The notes below the pieces were generated by a model. It saw only the letters and a program-made list of their open reading frames with translations, was not told the DNA's origin and searched no databases. Below are positions 47,109 through 59,165 of a stretch of 64,000 nucleotides of DNA, piece by piece. The translations under genes and the position numbers were made by a program. Positions within the stretch are counted from its first letter, which is position 1; each line of letters opens with the position of its first letter. This DNA comes from Hippophae tibetana. Lineage: Eukaryota; Streptophyta; Magnoliopsida; Rosales; Elaeagnaceae. The stretch is from positions 16,103,001 through 16,167,000 of the forward strand of contig CM072806.1 of assembly GCA_037013495.1 (NCBI GenBank). The letters run 5' to 3'.

Positions 47109-48990
47109 AAAATTTTGTTCATCAATTGGAGTAACTTTTACACCAAAAGTTGCACTATATTGTGCGTTTGTGTTGGATTGGAGTGACTCTAATGATAGAT
47201 AATATGTAATAAATTTAGAAAGGAAAAATTCATCTAAAAATATTATTTAAGTTAAAAGTTTAAATAGTTTTTTAATCAAAAATGACTGCATATATGTATT
47301 ATTAAATCATTTTTAAAGAAAAATTAATTTTATTTTATCTAATATACTTTTTACCAATAAAGACACTTAAAATACTTTTTATAATTTATTGAATTAAATA
47401 ATAACAATAACTTAAACAAGAAAATAAGTTTGTCACCGATGAGATCCGGTTGGTTTGTTCCTAGAAGAGTAGAACCTGGAACATTGAAGATAAAGTCGGT
47501 GGGCTAATTGGGAGAAGAAAAATATGTTGGATATAGTGTAATTTTATATTCAATAACTTATTGGCAAAAAAAATTAATTTATAAAAAATTGCTCTTTTTA
47601 AGTACAATTACACTGACACGTTACACGCGCACATAGGATAATGGAATTTAAATGTTTGAGAATGATGATTTTATCCCACTTTAAAATAAATCGGTTAATA
47701 GTGTATTTTATTTTTAAATAATTATATTAATTATGTGTGTATAATTGAGACTCAATTTATTAGGGAAAAAAATGTTGAGACTCAATTTTAAATCAAACAT
47801 TTTACATGCAAAAATTAACTTCTGGCAGGTAAATAATGTGTAATTTTGAAATTTGACATCGTTTACAAGTTACATTGATCTCACTTAGAGAAACAAGAAT
47901 TCCAAATTTTAGATTTTTTGTGGTATTTTAATTAAACAAAATATACATTTAAACTTATATAATATTAATCCTTATTTAATAAAATATATATAATAATGGT
48001 TCAATATTGTAAAAGAAACAAAAAAATTATAGAATGATAATTTTATCTAGATAAAATATGTATTGCTTTATATATGTATTTCATAATTTTTTCTATTTAT
48101 TTCAATATAAAAATATCTCATGTTATCTTAATAATTATCGTTAATTTTCATCTATATTTTTTTTTTATCCACGTTATTGTTTTATTAGTTTATCTACTAA
48201 CCAAAATTTATTATTTCTTGTAGAACAATCCAATTTTTTTTTATCGAATCTTTAGTCATGCTACTATCAACTTATTTGTTGTGTACACCTCTACCACTAT
48301 TACCATATTTTTTCCTTTGATCTCATTATCTTTTTTATCATTTTTAATCATGTTTTATTTGATTAAATATAAATTGGACAAAAAAATAATAAAAGGTTAA
48401 GAGAGATTAGAGAAAATGAGTTCATGATAATTTCGATCATCGGTAGAAAATTATGTTTCAAATTAATTATTAGTTGCCTAATTTTAATTTCGATAAAAAA
48501 TATATTTTTAAATTATTTTACATCAAATAATAAATTATGGTTAATGAAAAACAAATTAGTGTCAAAGATAATGGTAAAGATTTCCATGATTGATAGTGTT
48601 GATATAATTATTTTATGATAAAATTGATAAAAAAAATATGAGAAAACATAGAATAATAAAAAATTCAAAAAAATCAAAATTATATTTTTATAATTTTTTT
48701 TAATTTGATGAATGTTGTAATTTTATTAAAGATTAATAATGTATTAATTTAATAATATAAATTTTAAAATTGTAATTGTTGTGTAATAATTAAATCACAA
48801 GCCCAAATAAATTTGAGACTTACTCCACATGACTAAAGCCCGATAAGGAAACACAAAATGAACAATGTAATAAAATAGTGAACATGAAACCGACTTTGTC
48901 AGAAACTGGGAATCAATGCCAGTATGATTCAACAGTTTTCCGTTACAACTCGAATCTCAAAATCACCGACCAACTTTACTCTTTCCTAGA
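47109..48990. other. AT-rich spacer and upstream region of the small gene
   Basis: Nothing recognisable in 47109-48800. Composition becomes less AT-biased from about 48840, approaching the gene at 49098. Confidence 0.4.
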
Positions 48991-49021
48991 AGTTGCAAAT
49001 TATCTCATTTCAATTACTTTA

Positions 49022-49031
49022 TAAATATCCC
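49022..49031 (+). promoter_or_regulatory. TATA box candidate for the small gene at 49098
   Basis: TATAAATATC lies about 75 bp upstream of the chosen ATG, a normal distance for a plant promoter with a short leader. Confidence 0.5.
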
Positions 49032-49097
49032 AATGGTAAGAAACTCTTATGTATATCTACTTTAAAATTATCTCTACTAATTAATATTGGAGAAACT

Positions 49098-49430
49098 ATG
49101 TCATTCCAAGCCAAGTACAAGAATCAACTCATTTCAGAAGAAGCTAAGAACATCCCTATTGAAGAAGAAGAAGAAGAAGAAGAAGAGCAGGTAGAAACTC
49201 AAAACATTGATACAAATAGAATTAGTAATCAACTGTTTCTTAAACCAGTTCATAGATCCCAGACCTTAGACAGAGATGTTGTGCTGCGGCGGATTCGACA
49301 ACGTAAGCGAATTAACAAAGTGAGGAGCGCTGTTCAAACACTCTTAACCTCACCCTTCTCTACTAAAATTGATCATCATAACTCTGTTCCTGAAAAGAAG
49401 TGGGTTGATGACGCCTTTGCTGCTCTTTAG
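49098..49430 (+). CDS. Small conserved-looking plant protein of unknown function
   Basis: A 110-residue, single-exon protein. After a short N-terminus there is an uninterrupted glutamate run of nine (encoded by a GAA repeat, 49161-49187), then a middle with LDRDVVLRRIRQRKRINKVR, strongly basic and probably helical, and an acidic/aromatic end KKWVDDAFAAL. No signal peptide or membrane segment. The longer frame from 48993 would add 35 hydrophobic residues that lie across the TATA box, so the ATG at 49098 is preferred. The R-R-I-R-x-R-K-R pattern and the WxDDAF end look selected and recall small nuclear plant proteins, but I do not recognise the family with certainty. Coding-like codon choice, clean ends and lack of repeats support a real gene. 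Confidence 0.7.
   Translation: MSFQAKYKNQLISEEAKNIPIEEEEEEEEEQVETQNIDTNRISNQLFLKPVHRSQTLDRDVVLRRIRQRKRINKVRSAVQTLLTSPFSTKIDHHNSVPEKKWVDDAFAAL
49161..49187 (+). repeat. GAA microsatellite encoding polyglutamate
   Basis: Nine codons in a row for glutamate within the small gene, prone to length change between individuals. Confidence 0.9.
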
Positions 49431-52168
49431 CTTAATTTCCCTGTTAATTACTACTTAATTCTCTTTGCTTTTTACGAATTTGACCTTTGTAAATATGTTT
49501 GTTTCTTGTAATTGATATTTAATGATGTTCCTATGGGTTTTCTTCTAGTTCATGATGAGGAGATAACATCTCTATATATATATTATTTTTCTTAAATTAA
49601 TTTAATTGCCTATAAATAATATTATTTTAATATAATTATTAATAATTTTTTAAAATTATTTAAGGCAATCACATATCCAGAGTTTAACTCGTATCAAACT
49701 TTTTCACTTCTTTTTATTTTTTTCTTACACTCTTTTTTTTATCATTTTTACTTAATGTTTTTCGTATTTATTTCATATTTATCTAATTATTTCAATGGAA
49801 TTTACACATTATTTGAGTACAATTTAATTAAATAATTTTACACATAATTATTTATTAAAATTATTAAACACAACATAAACATGATAATGTTAACGAAATC
49901 CGCTAAAATACAAACTGTATAATACAACCAACATAAATTTAACGAATTAATTTAACTCGAAACTTCCTAATCAGTTTTTTATTTTTTTATCTATTTTACA
50001 TTTATCTCTTTATGATACAAACAATATAACTATGAAAATTTGTTTATTAAATAGATCAAACAAAACACAATATAATACATAAATAAATATATTAAAATAT
50101 TTTTACTTGCTCAATTATAGGATACAAACAACATGAATTGAATGAGATATTCTTTTTTTCAAATATATTAAATAACACATAATTATTTATTAAATAGATC
50201 AAATATAATATAATACTATAAAATTAATGAATCCACTAAATATTGTGTTTGTTCAACTCAACATGAACATTATAATACAGGAAAAACTAGGATATTTTTT
50301 TTATTAAAATAAATATATTTTGATGATTTACAAAGACACCTTAAACACAAAATGATTTATTTAATAAATGAGAAGAAAATCTTACATATAATATAAATAG
50401 TTTATTAATATTAATAGTTTATTTCGTCTTCATTTTTAGTATATTTTTTTGTTTTTTATAAAAATTAAGAGTATATATGACTCTCTTTCATCACATGTTT
50501 GTATCTATTTTATATGTAAGATTCTATATGAGTTAACACAACCCAAAACAAATGAAGCAATTAAAGTAAATAAAAATTAAAAGCATAATAAGCTGATACA
50601 GATACATAGAAAGGGGCGGCACACTCCATATCATACCCAAATTTGCTTTTCCTTTGTTTTTTTTTTTCTTTCTATTAATTTTTGTTTCCTTTTCTTCCTC
50701 TTTCTTTTATCTTTCTTTTAACCTTTTTTTTCCTCCTTTTATCTTTCTTTTAAGTATTTGACATCTACTTACACAATTCATAATGTTCAACTGTAATTAA
50801 CTTAGGTAGCAATTGATAATAATTTATATATTCTAAATATATCGAATTATGTATTTTATCTTTTACAATTTTTTTCTTTTATATCTATTTGAAACTTTTA
50901 TATCTTACCTACACAATTTTAGAATTACTAAAACGAAAAAATAGTAAAATAAATCTATTATCTTTAAAATATAATTTAATCTCATATCTATTAAATATAA
51001 TAATACAAATCTATTACATTTATAAAAATAATTACAAAAGTTTATTTATAGAGTTAGTAGACTCGTGTTTCTCACTTTCACAACAAAAAAATGGAATAAA
51101 TTGAGTTTATTATTTTTACAAAATGAATTTCTACAAATTTTTAATAAAGGTAACGAACTTGTTCTACAACATATGATAAATATGAGTTGAAAGTACATTT
51201 TTACAAAAGATAATATACTTAAATGACTTTTTACCCTATTAAAATTACAAACGTTAAAATTTGAACATATATTTAAAAATAAAACTTTATTATAATATTT
51301 GAGTTATATTCAAATATTTAAATAGTCCCTTTGGACGATTTAGGTCAAGACAAAAAAAAAGGATATTAAACTATTTTCTCTATATTTTGGCATGTCTATG
51401 CAAATAAGCCAAAACAATTATGCCAGTTTTTGTCTCAAAAAGTCCTAATTTTTTTATGGTTTTATAAAAGCTAAACGAAAATTATAATTATAATAAAATA
51501 ATTAAATTAAATATTGACCACTTTGGTTAACATAAATCAACTAAATATTTGAAAAAAATAGAAAATTTTTTGTACCAATTTTTTTAAACTAATATGCAGA
51601 ATATAAACAATAAAACAAGATAATATTGTAATGGTGATTTGAGCATCTCAACTCATCAAAAAAATGTTTTATTTACTTGTCAAAAGGTATGATCAAGTAA
51701 ATGTTCTCAATGGTACTATAGAAACCTTTTTTTCTTCCAAAAGATAAATTTCATTAAAGGCACCAAAATTAAACATAATACCCAAACAATTCACAAATCC
51801 CAACACAAGTTAAAACCCTAAACACATAACCTGAAATAGGTACAAATTGCCATCAAATGTATCCGACTCTTCTTTACAAGATATGGTATCTAGTTACTAT
51901 AAACCCGAGAAGAAAGTAAGAAAAAATCTTTGATCACTAGTAAATTAATCGTAAGAAATACTTAATTTGAACTAGATAAGGGATCAAACTTAAGGTATAG
52001 ATACCAAACAAGCTCTAACCATACAAAAATAAAATAAATATTACATCAAAGAAACCCCAATAATAGAGAGACCAAAAAGAAAACCAAATTAAATACAATA
52101 AAAATGAATGGAAAAAATATTACGAAAATCATGAAGTAGTTACTGCAAAAGCTACTTCAAAGTCCAAA
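49431..52168. other. AT-rich spacer
   Basis: No gene recognised. There are poly-T-rich stretches near 50660-50750. The 71-codon frame at 50889-51104 is AT-biased chance. Confidence 0.5.
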
Positions 52169-52900
52169 TCAATCACTACTATCGTTATCCAAGTCATCTC
52201 CATCAACATCTTCCATATCGTGAAACACAAGAAAACCAAGCACAAAAGAAAGTGAGCCCACTAGAAGTCTAGCAGGAATGTTAGGCTCAACTTTATAATG
52301 TGGAGCTATCATGAAAGCTTTCTTTTCAATCTCAAAGTAATAACAGGGAATGTTCTCACGTTTGCTTCTACACAATTCAAGTTCGTAGGAATCTAAATTA
52401 TTTTTTCCATCATTAGGAATATCGCTCTCATTATTCCTAAGAGCATAAAAAATTTCTTTTTCAAAAACGATTGTAGTATTAAGAGTAACATTTTGTGGAT
52501 CTTTAAATTCATATAACCTTGAGTCTTGTTCACTTAACCCCTGATAGGAAATTTTTCTCATAATAAGACTGCATCGCATGACTCAATTTCAGTTACACTT
52601 CCATCTACATGCTCACTAGTCAATATATAGCCCTTTGAGTGGTTAGAGTATTGAATGAATATACTCTTCTTTTTTCTAGGGCCAAATTTTCTATATGAGA
52701 AATATTAAGTATGTAAGCTACTGAACCCCATGGTCATAGAATACTTAGATTGAGTTTTCTACCTATCCATAATTCATAAGCGGTAGAAGGAACTAATTTT
52801 AAAGACACTCAATTAAGGATGTAGGTAGCAATTAAGAGAGTGTAAGATTAGCTTGAACCATTATCGATCTAATCATATTCAACAGTGTACGATTCATCTT
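52169..52900 (-). pseudogene. Copia fragment: integrase end and integrase-RT linker
   Basis: On the minus strand, 52900-52580 reads in changing frames as the integrase end (MNRTLLNMIRS, then KFGPRKKKSIFIQYSNHSKGY and EHVDGSVTEIES). The 136-codon open piece 52169-52579 continues as the linker with ELCRSKRENIPCYYFEIE. RT is absent. It is an isolated piece of a copia element, distinct from the others in the window. Confidence 0.75.
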
Positions 52901-53019
52901 TTCTTATGCACTTCTTTTTTTACAGAGTATAAGACATCGTGAATTATCTCATTATTCATTTTTCTAATGAGCATCCAAGTATCATTGAAGTGGTGAAACA
53001 TGGTATTCTTATGGCTGAT

Positions 53020-54000
53020 TATAGAAAATACATTAGGCACATTTTACAAAATTTGAAGAAAAATGTGCAAGATAAGAGTGAATTCTTATGTGATTATTAT
53101 TAAGAATCTGAAATTTAAAGCAATGAACAAAAGTGATAAACAAGCAGTAGAATGGCTATCCAAAAGGAAAATATTTGAATGGATTGACGCTTTCTATAAG
53201 TAAAATTTTGTATTGCTTTTAATTAAAATTATTGAAATGTTACTTCTTATAATAACATTTTTTCAGCTTTGATGTAGTGTGTGCAAGCCAATCTATCAAC
53301 TCTTATGAGTCTTTCAATAATCAAATGAAAAGGGTAAGAAAAGAGCCTCTACTTACCATGCAGGAGGTAACTATAGAATATATAAGAGAGAGAGAGATTT
53401 TCAAAAAATAGAGTTGTAAGTCAAAGATAGAGAAGTGATGTTCCACCTAGAATAAGGATGTACAATGAAATCAAATTGAAAGCATTTAATGAGGTGTCAA
53501 GTAGTGCATGTTGGTGGTAACATTTTTTAGGTGACTTTCACTAATAACAAAAAAGTAATTGTTGATCTTAATAGGCAAGAGTGTACATATAGGTTATGGA
53601 TGTTAACATGAATACCATGTTAGCATGAAATTATGTGTATTTTACTTCAAAGAGACGATCCTATTGCTTACATATATAGGTTGTTTAAAAGATAAGCGTA
53701 TGAGTTGGCATATAGACTAATCATATTGCATGTTCTAAGCTTTCACTACTAGAAATCAATTGAAGATGTCAATATTAAGCCTCCAATGTCTACTAAAATA
53801 ATAGAAGGACCAAGGAACAAATAGTTTAAGTTTTCCTCATCTGAATATTGCAAGAATACAAATTTTTTCATTCCAGTTATAGATACCAAGCCAGCAAGAG
53901 TGAGGAAGATATGAATGGTCATAAAATTTAGGATATATGGCCAAGTTGGACATAACAAAGCCACATGCGGAAATAAAAATGATGAAGCTTCAGGTTAGGT
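53020..54000 (+). pseudogene. MULE (MuDR-type) transposase remnant
   Basis: Plus-strand pieces in the order of a Mutator-like transposase C-terminus: RKYIRHILQNLKKN (53030), NKSDKQAVEWLSK (53140), SYESFNNQMKRVRKEPLLTM (53310-53370), the SWIM zinc finger VDLNRQECTYRLWMLT-IPC-HE (53560-53630) followed by RLFKR-AYELAYR, and a GQVGHNKATC zinc knuckle (53945-53970). Stops replace several residues and frames change. The N-terminal half and the terminal inverted repeats were not found. In a live element this protein cuts and joins DNA ends. Confidence 0.75.
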
Positions 54001-54557
54001 AAAATAATGAATGAATTAACATGATTCATGTATATTCATAAATACTAATATTTCTATTTAACTTTACACAATCAATCAACAAACTTGGATGAAATTGGTC
54101 ACATTTGGCATCTTATATGGTAAGGATATTTATATATGGATTTTTAGTATTTTGATATCATTCATAGCTTGTGCTTATTACCTTACTTGTAGTGTGTTCA
54201 ACAGGATCAATCACAAAATGTTGAAGCACCTTCAAACCCAAACTTGAACACTCCAATCAATGTAACTCAACAGAGTTAGGTATGTTTCATGTCATTCATA
54301 TAATATTCAAGCATAATATAACCCTTATTGTTTACCTACATTTTTTTTCTTCTAAAACATAGGTGAGCTCTGAAAATTTAGGTGAAAAATGCAAAAAGAT
54401 TTAAATCAGAGGCCAAGAGACGTGGAATTAAACTTGTTGGGTGCAATCAAAAATGTAATTCTACTTGCATTCTAGATTTTATGTATTTAAGGATGAATGT
54501 AACAAAGGATATGGAATGGGTGACATTTTTGAAACTATTTGGGTACAAACTAATACA

Positions 54558-54705
54558 TTTTGTGTCTAAAACAAATGCAGTTTATGTTTGAAACATGTGC
54601 AATTTGTAATAGGTGCATTTTGGGTTTAAAATATGTGTAGTTTATGAGTAAACAAGTGCAATTTGTAAGAGGTGCAGTTTGTGTTTAAAACAAGTACATT
54701 ATGTG
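54558..54705 (+). repeat. Alternating 22/16-bp repeats ending in GTGCA
   Basis: Units such as GTTTATGTTTGAAACATGTGCA alternate with ATTTGTAATAGGTGCA, about seven in all. A further copy (ATTGTGTTTAAAACAGGCACA) follows the next element at about 58430. The location after the transposase suggests subterminal repeats of the MULE, an inference. Confidence 0.7.
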
Positions 54706-54724
54706 AAATTTTGTAAATTAGAGT

Positions 54725-54783
54725 TGTAAGGATTATAAGTGTTGGTTATTTTAGTGGACAAAATATTTACATATAAACTTTCA
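54725..54783 (+). repeat. 5' terminal repeat (59 bp) of the gag-only element
   Basis: TGTAAGGATTATAAG at the start and ATAAACTTTCA at the end. Shared with 58358-58416 and followed by the primer-site-like TGGTATCAGATCC. Confidence 0.6.
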
Positions 54784-54839
54784 ATTGGTATCAGATCCAA
54801 TACTAGACACACTTAGTGAATTTGATCCTTAGGGACACA

Positions 54840-55420
54840 CACCCCAACTTATGGACCAAATGAAAGAAAGTTGGTCATCTGTTAGACCCTCATTCTTTAA
54901 TGGGTATAATTACTCTTACTGAAAGGCTCACATGCAAACCTTTCTCAGACAAGATGAAAAAGTCTCAGATGTTATTCTTGATGGTCGGGAACCATTTTTT
55001 GGTAACGAAAAAGATGGTGTAACAATAATAAAGTCAAGAAAAGATTGGACCATTGAAGAACACACTTTTAGTGGGGAAAACTAAAAAGGTCTAAGCTCAA
55101 TCTTTGTTGTAGTGTCGATGAATGAATTCCGTCACATTTTTGACCGTGAGACTGCTAAAGATGTATGAAATTCCCTTGCTCTTGCTCATGAGGGAACTTC
55201 CTAAGTAAAACAAACGAAATTGAGATTGTTAACATTTGAGTTTGATTCTATTAAAATGAGAAACATTGAAACTTTTGGTCAATTTTATGCTCGTTTTTTT
55301 GATATCATGAATTCTTGTTCTAACCTTGGTGAGAAAATTCCATAACCAATACAGGTATGAAAACTCCTAAGCTCCATAACAACAGACTATAAGATGAAAG
55401 TTACAACGATTGAGGAAAGC
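54840..55420 (+). pseudogene. SIRE-like gag, N-terminal part
   Basis: Reads PSFFNGYNYSY near 54890 (tryptophan lost), NEFRHIFDRETAKDV (55120), HEGTS-VKQTKLRLL (55190) and TTDYKMKVTTIEESK (55390), the usual gag sequence order of this copia branch. Several stops. Confidence 0.7.
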
Positions 55421-55459
55421 AAGAAAGTAAAACACACTTATAATTCAATAAATTAAGCT

Positions 55460-56110
55460 TTGACAATAAGAAAGAAGAGTTTACTTCCTAATTTTCTTCA
55501 TCTGAGCTAGAGTCGGATTCATTGTAGTGTTCTTTGGTAGTTGCGGTGAAGGCATGATAGTTAGTGTCATCATCTTTTGGTTACTAGCATTATCCTGCTC
55601 ACTTTCTGTGTCACTAAGTGTAGCATTAAAGGTTTTTCCAAATTTCTTTTTATTGTTTGCACATTCTATAGAAATATGACCAAATCCTCCACAAGTATAA
55701 CATTGGAATCAGAGCTAAGAGGCTTGATTTCTCTTGACTTTTGGTCCCTAAAATAGCTAGATTGTCCCTTGTTAGATTGATTATTCTGTTGACCCTTCTT
55801 TTTCAAGAACTTCTTCAATTTTAGTGCATGCAAAACTAGTGACTCATCATTCATATCCTCATCACTATCAAAGATATCTATTTTAGAGCTTTTGAATGCC
55901 ACATCCTTGATTATCTTTGGTGGATCAAGAGTAAGCTCATAGATTTGGATTGACCTAACAAGTTCATCAATGTTCATAAAAACAAATTCCTCTAGCCTAG
56001 TGAAAGATAAAAAGGAATTGTTCAAACATATTAATGCCTTGAATCTGAGACTTGGAGAAACTAATGAGGAAAAAAAAGGATTAGGAAAGAGTTGAGTATT
56101 GCTAAATAAA
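55460..56110 (-). pseudogene. SIRE-like gag, middle part in inverted orientation
   Basis: On the minus strand this continues gag: NIDELVRSIQIYELTLDPPK (56163-55666 frame), a DSDEDMNDES acidic stretch, a KKFLKKK basic stretch, then (in another frame) CYTCGGFGHISIEC, a CCHC zinc knuckle near 55680. In related gags this segment lies between the parts found on the plus strand on either side, so about 650 bp has been inverted in place. Confidence 0.7.
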
Positions 56111-56112
56111 CT

Positions 56113-56754
56113 ATGAGGAATTTGACCACAGGTACTGAAAAATTTACCAAAGTCCAAGACCATGGAAAGCTATATGGAGATAAGAGATGTCTTAGATACA
56201 TAGATGAACAGTCAATACCTTCATCATCAAAGACCACATTTGTAAGGTCCTTAAACCCTACTCCTACTGTCACAACTTATGTACAAATAACTATTACATA
56301 TGTGGTAGAAAAATTTGTTAAATTTGTGCATGTATGTTATTGTTGTGGTAGGAAATGTCATATAAGACTAAAATGTAGATTTTTGATGAATGCTCTTGAA
56401 CTTAATGATTATTTCCATGTTTCATATAGTATGACCCTTAAGCATCATCCATCTATGCATGCTACATTATATTTAAGAATGAATGTAAATTACAATAACG
56501 TGTTCAAAAATTCTACTAGGAAGCATAAATTCTTAAGTTCAAAGAGGCAAGTAAAATTCAAGAATTTTAATGCTAGGACTCATTATCATCATCCTATTAT
56601 GCATACTGTATCTTCATTTGAGATGAACGAGAAAATTACATCTAATTCCAAGAACATGCCTATGAAACTTAAGTTAGTTGAGTCTCGACCCAATGATATA
56701 GAGAAACCAAAATACAAAAAAAAAATTGGGTTAAGGAAGAGTGCTTTTTCCTAG
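56113..56754 (+). pseudogene. SIRE-like gag, C-terminal part
   Basis: An open frame of 213 codons: LTTGTEKFTK at the start, GDKRCLRYIDEQ, PSSSKTTFV, then CYCCGRKCHIRLKC, a second CCHC zinc knuckle (about 56338-56380), and a long basic tail. Typical of the region before protease in this branch. No stop before TAG 56752-56754, so it is better preserved than its neighbours. Confidence 0.65.
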
Positions 56755-58357
56755 TCATATGAATGTCTTTTATTCCTTCGTCTAGGTATTTTTGTTAGAG
56801 TGCTTAAATAACCCTATGTGAGAAATCTTTATTTCTTTATTTTATTTATTAGTTAAACTTATAAAAAATAGAAAGAAGTAGAATCTTTATCTAGTCAACA
56901 CGGTATTGAACTTATTTAATACTTACATATATATAACCTCATTTTTAGTGACTCAACTCATTTTGATATTTATTGCATAAATTATTCTACAATTTTGACT
57001 TATCCACACACATATTCTTGTACATGTAATGATCGATGTTTACATAAACTTATTCACACACTTATAAACACACATATTTGCTATGCTTGAAGTTTATAAA
57101 TTCACTTGAAAGACTCTAAGACTTCAACTAATCGTGACTGTAAGATTGTGTTGAGTTCTATTTCTTGCTTTCTAAAATTTTACCATATGGAGGCACCTAG
57201 TATTGAGGGGGTTACCTATTGTGATGTGTGAAGCTATCGTAGTGAGCAGAAATGGCTACCTCACAAATAGTGTGAAAGTCATCATGCTAAATTTATGGCT
57301 CGTGCAAAAAAAAAATGTTGTGAAAAAAGTGACTACTTATCAAACTTGTACTTAGAATGCACAAAAAGAAAAGCTCAATAGAGGTTAAAAAAAATCATTT
57401 GTCTCATTTATAAAATAAAGATAAAAAATTTAAGTCCTTATGTGGTAGATATATTTTATTTTGTGAGATTTAATATTCAATTATAATTTTATATGATAGG
57501 TGATTTTTTTTTTCTTTTGAGTCATTTTTTATTGATCATAAATAAATAAATTGATATATTTGTATAGTTTAAACATATATATTGTTTTTAAGTACATGTA
57601 AATATGTCATTCTATGTGTGAAATATGCTTGTGTGTTTCTTCTACTATACTTGTTTATTTATACAATAGATAACTAAAATTTGAGTTAAAAAATAATAGA
57701 TTTTCAATTGGTTGTGTGCTCGTTTGTGATTAAATGAATTTAATACCTTATGTGACTATTTATGAAAATTTAAAAAAAAATCATATTTTTATTCATTTAC
57801 ATTTTCTTTTTATTTATTAACTTTTTAATTGGTTTTAAGTTAGAGCATCACAGAACTTAGGAGGAGTTTAAACCACATTTCCCTTTTGCATTAATCCTCT
57901 TCTACATTGCTCTATCTTTAGGGGGAGTTTAACTTCATTGGTTTGTCCTTCTCGTATGTAAAAAAAGGGAGAGTGTGTTTCACTTTCATGATTTATTTTG
58001 TTATGCATATAAAGAAAGAATATATTTAAGTTAAGAATGTTTTCCATCATTTTGTCTTATTTTAAGCTTGATTGGTATAAATGCATGCACTATATAATTA
58101 TTCTTTACACTTCGTTTATTTCTATGTAAATTAAACTAATGTACAATGAGGTTCTCGTGTCAATTTGTCGTATGCTTTGTCTATTTCATTTCGATTACTT
58201 ACAAGTTTGTTAAGTTGTAGCAAAGATGGATTCAACGGACCATAAGATAGTTTCACTGTAGAGTCTAAAGCATCATTGTATTTTATCTTATTCTTATAAG
58301 TGTCGTGTAGTGAGAGAGATGTTTAATTTGGCACAGAAAAATACCAAAAAGAGAATT
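56755..58357 (+). other. Non-coding 3' part of the gag-only element
   Basis: No pol domain detected on either strand. It includes purine-rich words (TTTAGGGGGAG at about 57917, AAAAAAGGGAGAG at about 57960) like polypurine tracts. Confidence 0.5.
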
Positions 58358-58416
58358 TATAAGAATTATAAATGTTTGTTATTTTCGTGAACAAAATATT
58401 TACTTATAAACTTTCA
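58358..58416 (+). repeat. 3' terminal repeat (59 bp) of the gag-only element
   Basis: Pairs with 54725-54783. Preceded by a purine tract and followed by AGAAT. Confidence 0.6.
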
Positions 58417-58546
58417 AGAATGAGGTAGATTGTGTTTAAAACAGGCACATTATGTGGACTTTGAATTATGTTTTGCTTAGTGAGTTTTGTTCAACCCCGT
58501 TATTTCATTAGTAAATTACCTTGATCATATTCTATTTCGGCTGCTT

Positions 58547-58618
58547 TTTTGAAACCAACTACTACAAGCACAAGACTTAGTAAGCCTATATTTTGAAACC
58601 AGCTACTACAGACGTAAG
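58547..58618. repeat. 44-bp period direct repeat, one full and one partial copy
   Basis: TTTTGAAACCAACTACTACA at 58547 recurs with small changes at 58591. Confidence 0.75.
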
Positions 58619-58619
58619 G

Positions 58620-59165
58620 TTGATATATATATTTGATAAGAAGACAGGGCCGTACGTTGAGAATCTACGCCAACAGTAAACAAATATGTATTTAAAAGAA
58701 ATGCATACAAAAGAATCATTGATAGTTATAACACTAAAAGATTGCCTGTAAAGTTTAAAAGAAACAGCAAACCAAAACCTTATGCCTTATAAATAACAGT
58801 TAACCAAAAGTTTCAGTTTCAGCTACTATACTACAGCGGTCCACTATCCTTTTTCCTTACAATTATGCCCAAAACAATTACAAAGATTTTCTTCCTACCT
58901 ATACCATCCAAACTAGAAAACATAATAAACATTTTCTACCCAACACAGAAAACATTTTCACTTGTGACACGCATCCCATTTACAAGCTATATCACCATAT
59001 ACATGATAACCCATGAAATTAACAGTGCAATACTAAACTGAATCTTCAACTTCCTATTCCTTTCCTCCTACATGTTAATTCTTTTCAACAACCCAACTAT
59101 AACCTCAGCATTTCTCCTTGCAATGGGTAAGTCAATCCATGAAAAAAGTTGCAAACTCTCTGCAA
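58620..59165 (-). other. Possible last exon and 3' UTR of a minus-strand gene
   Basis: Less AT-rich than its surroundings. On the minus strand a pyrimidine tract and TTGCAG acceptor (about 59162) lead into 28 open codons (SLQLFSWIDLPIARRN and on) ending at TAG near 59075, with about 450 bp behind it. A CT-rich leader-like block at 59280-59370 could be an upstream exon. No family is recognised. A transcribed non-coding unit or a gene relic would look the same. Confidence 0.25.

Larger units (their letters stand above)
54725..58416 (+). mobile_element. Gag-only LTR element with 59-bp terminal repeats, nested in the MULE
   Basis: Direct repeats at 54725-54783 and 58358-58416 share most bases and end ACTTTCA. 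The left one is followed after two bases by TGGTATCAGATCC, nearly the classic plant primer site. The right one is preceded by AAAAAGAGAA, a polypurine-like tract. The outer flanks AGAGT and AGAAT resemble a 5-bp target duplication with one mismatch. Inside are gag pieces of a SIRE-like copia type and no recognisable protease, integrase or RT. It fits the non-autonomous gag-bearing class described in plants (TR-GAG). The LTRs are very short for a gag-bearing element, so truncated detection of longer LTRs must be kept in mind. Confidence 0.55.

Noticed and set aside
48993..49097. A 35-residue N-terminal extension of the small gene
   Set aside because: It would place the start upstream of the TATA box candidate, and the extension is AT-driven hydrophobic sequence.
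50889..51104. A 71-codon frame
   Set aside because: Lys/Ile/Tyr/Leu-rich, as expected by chance in AT-rich DNA.
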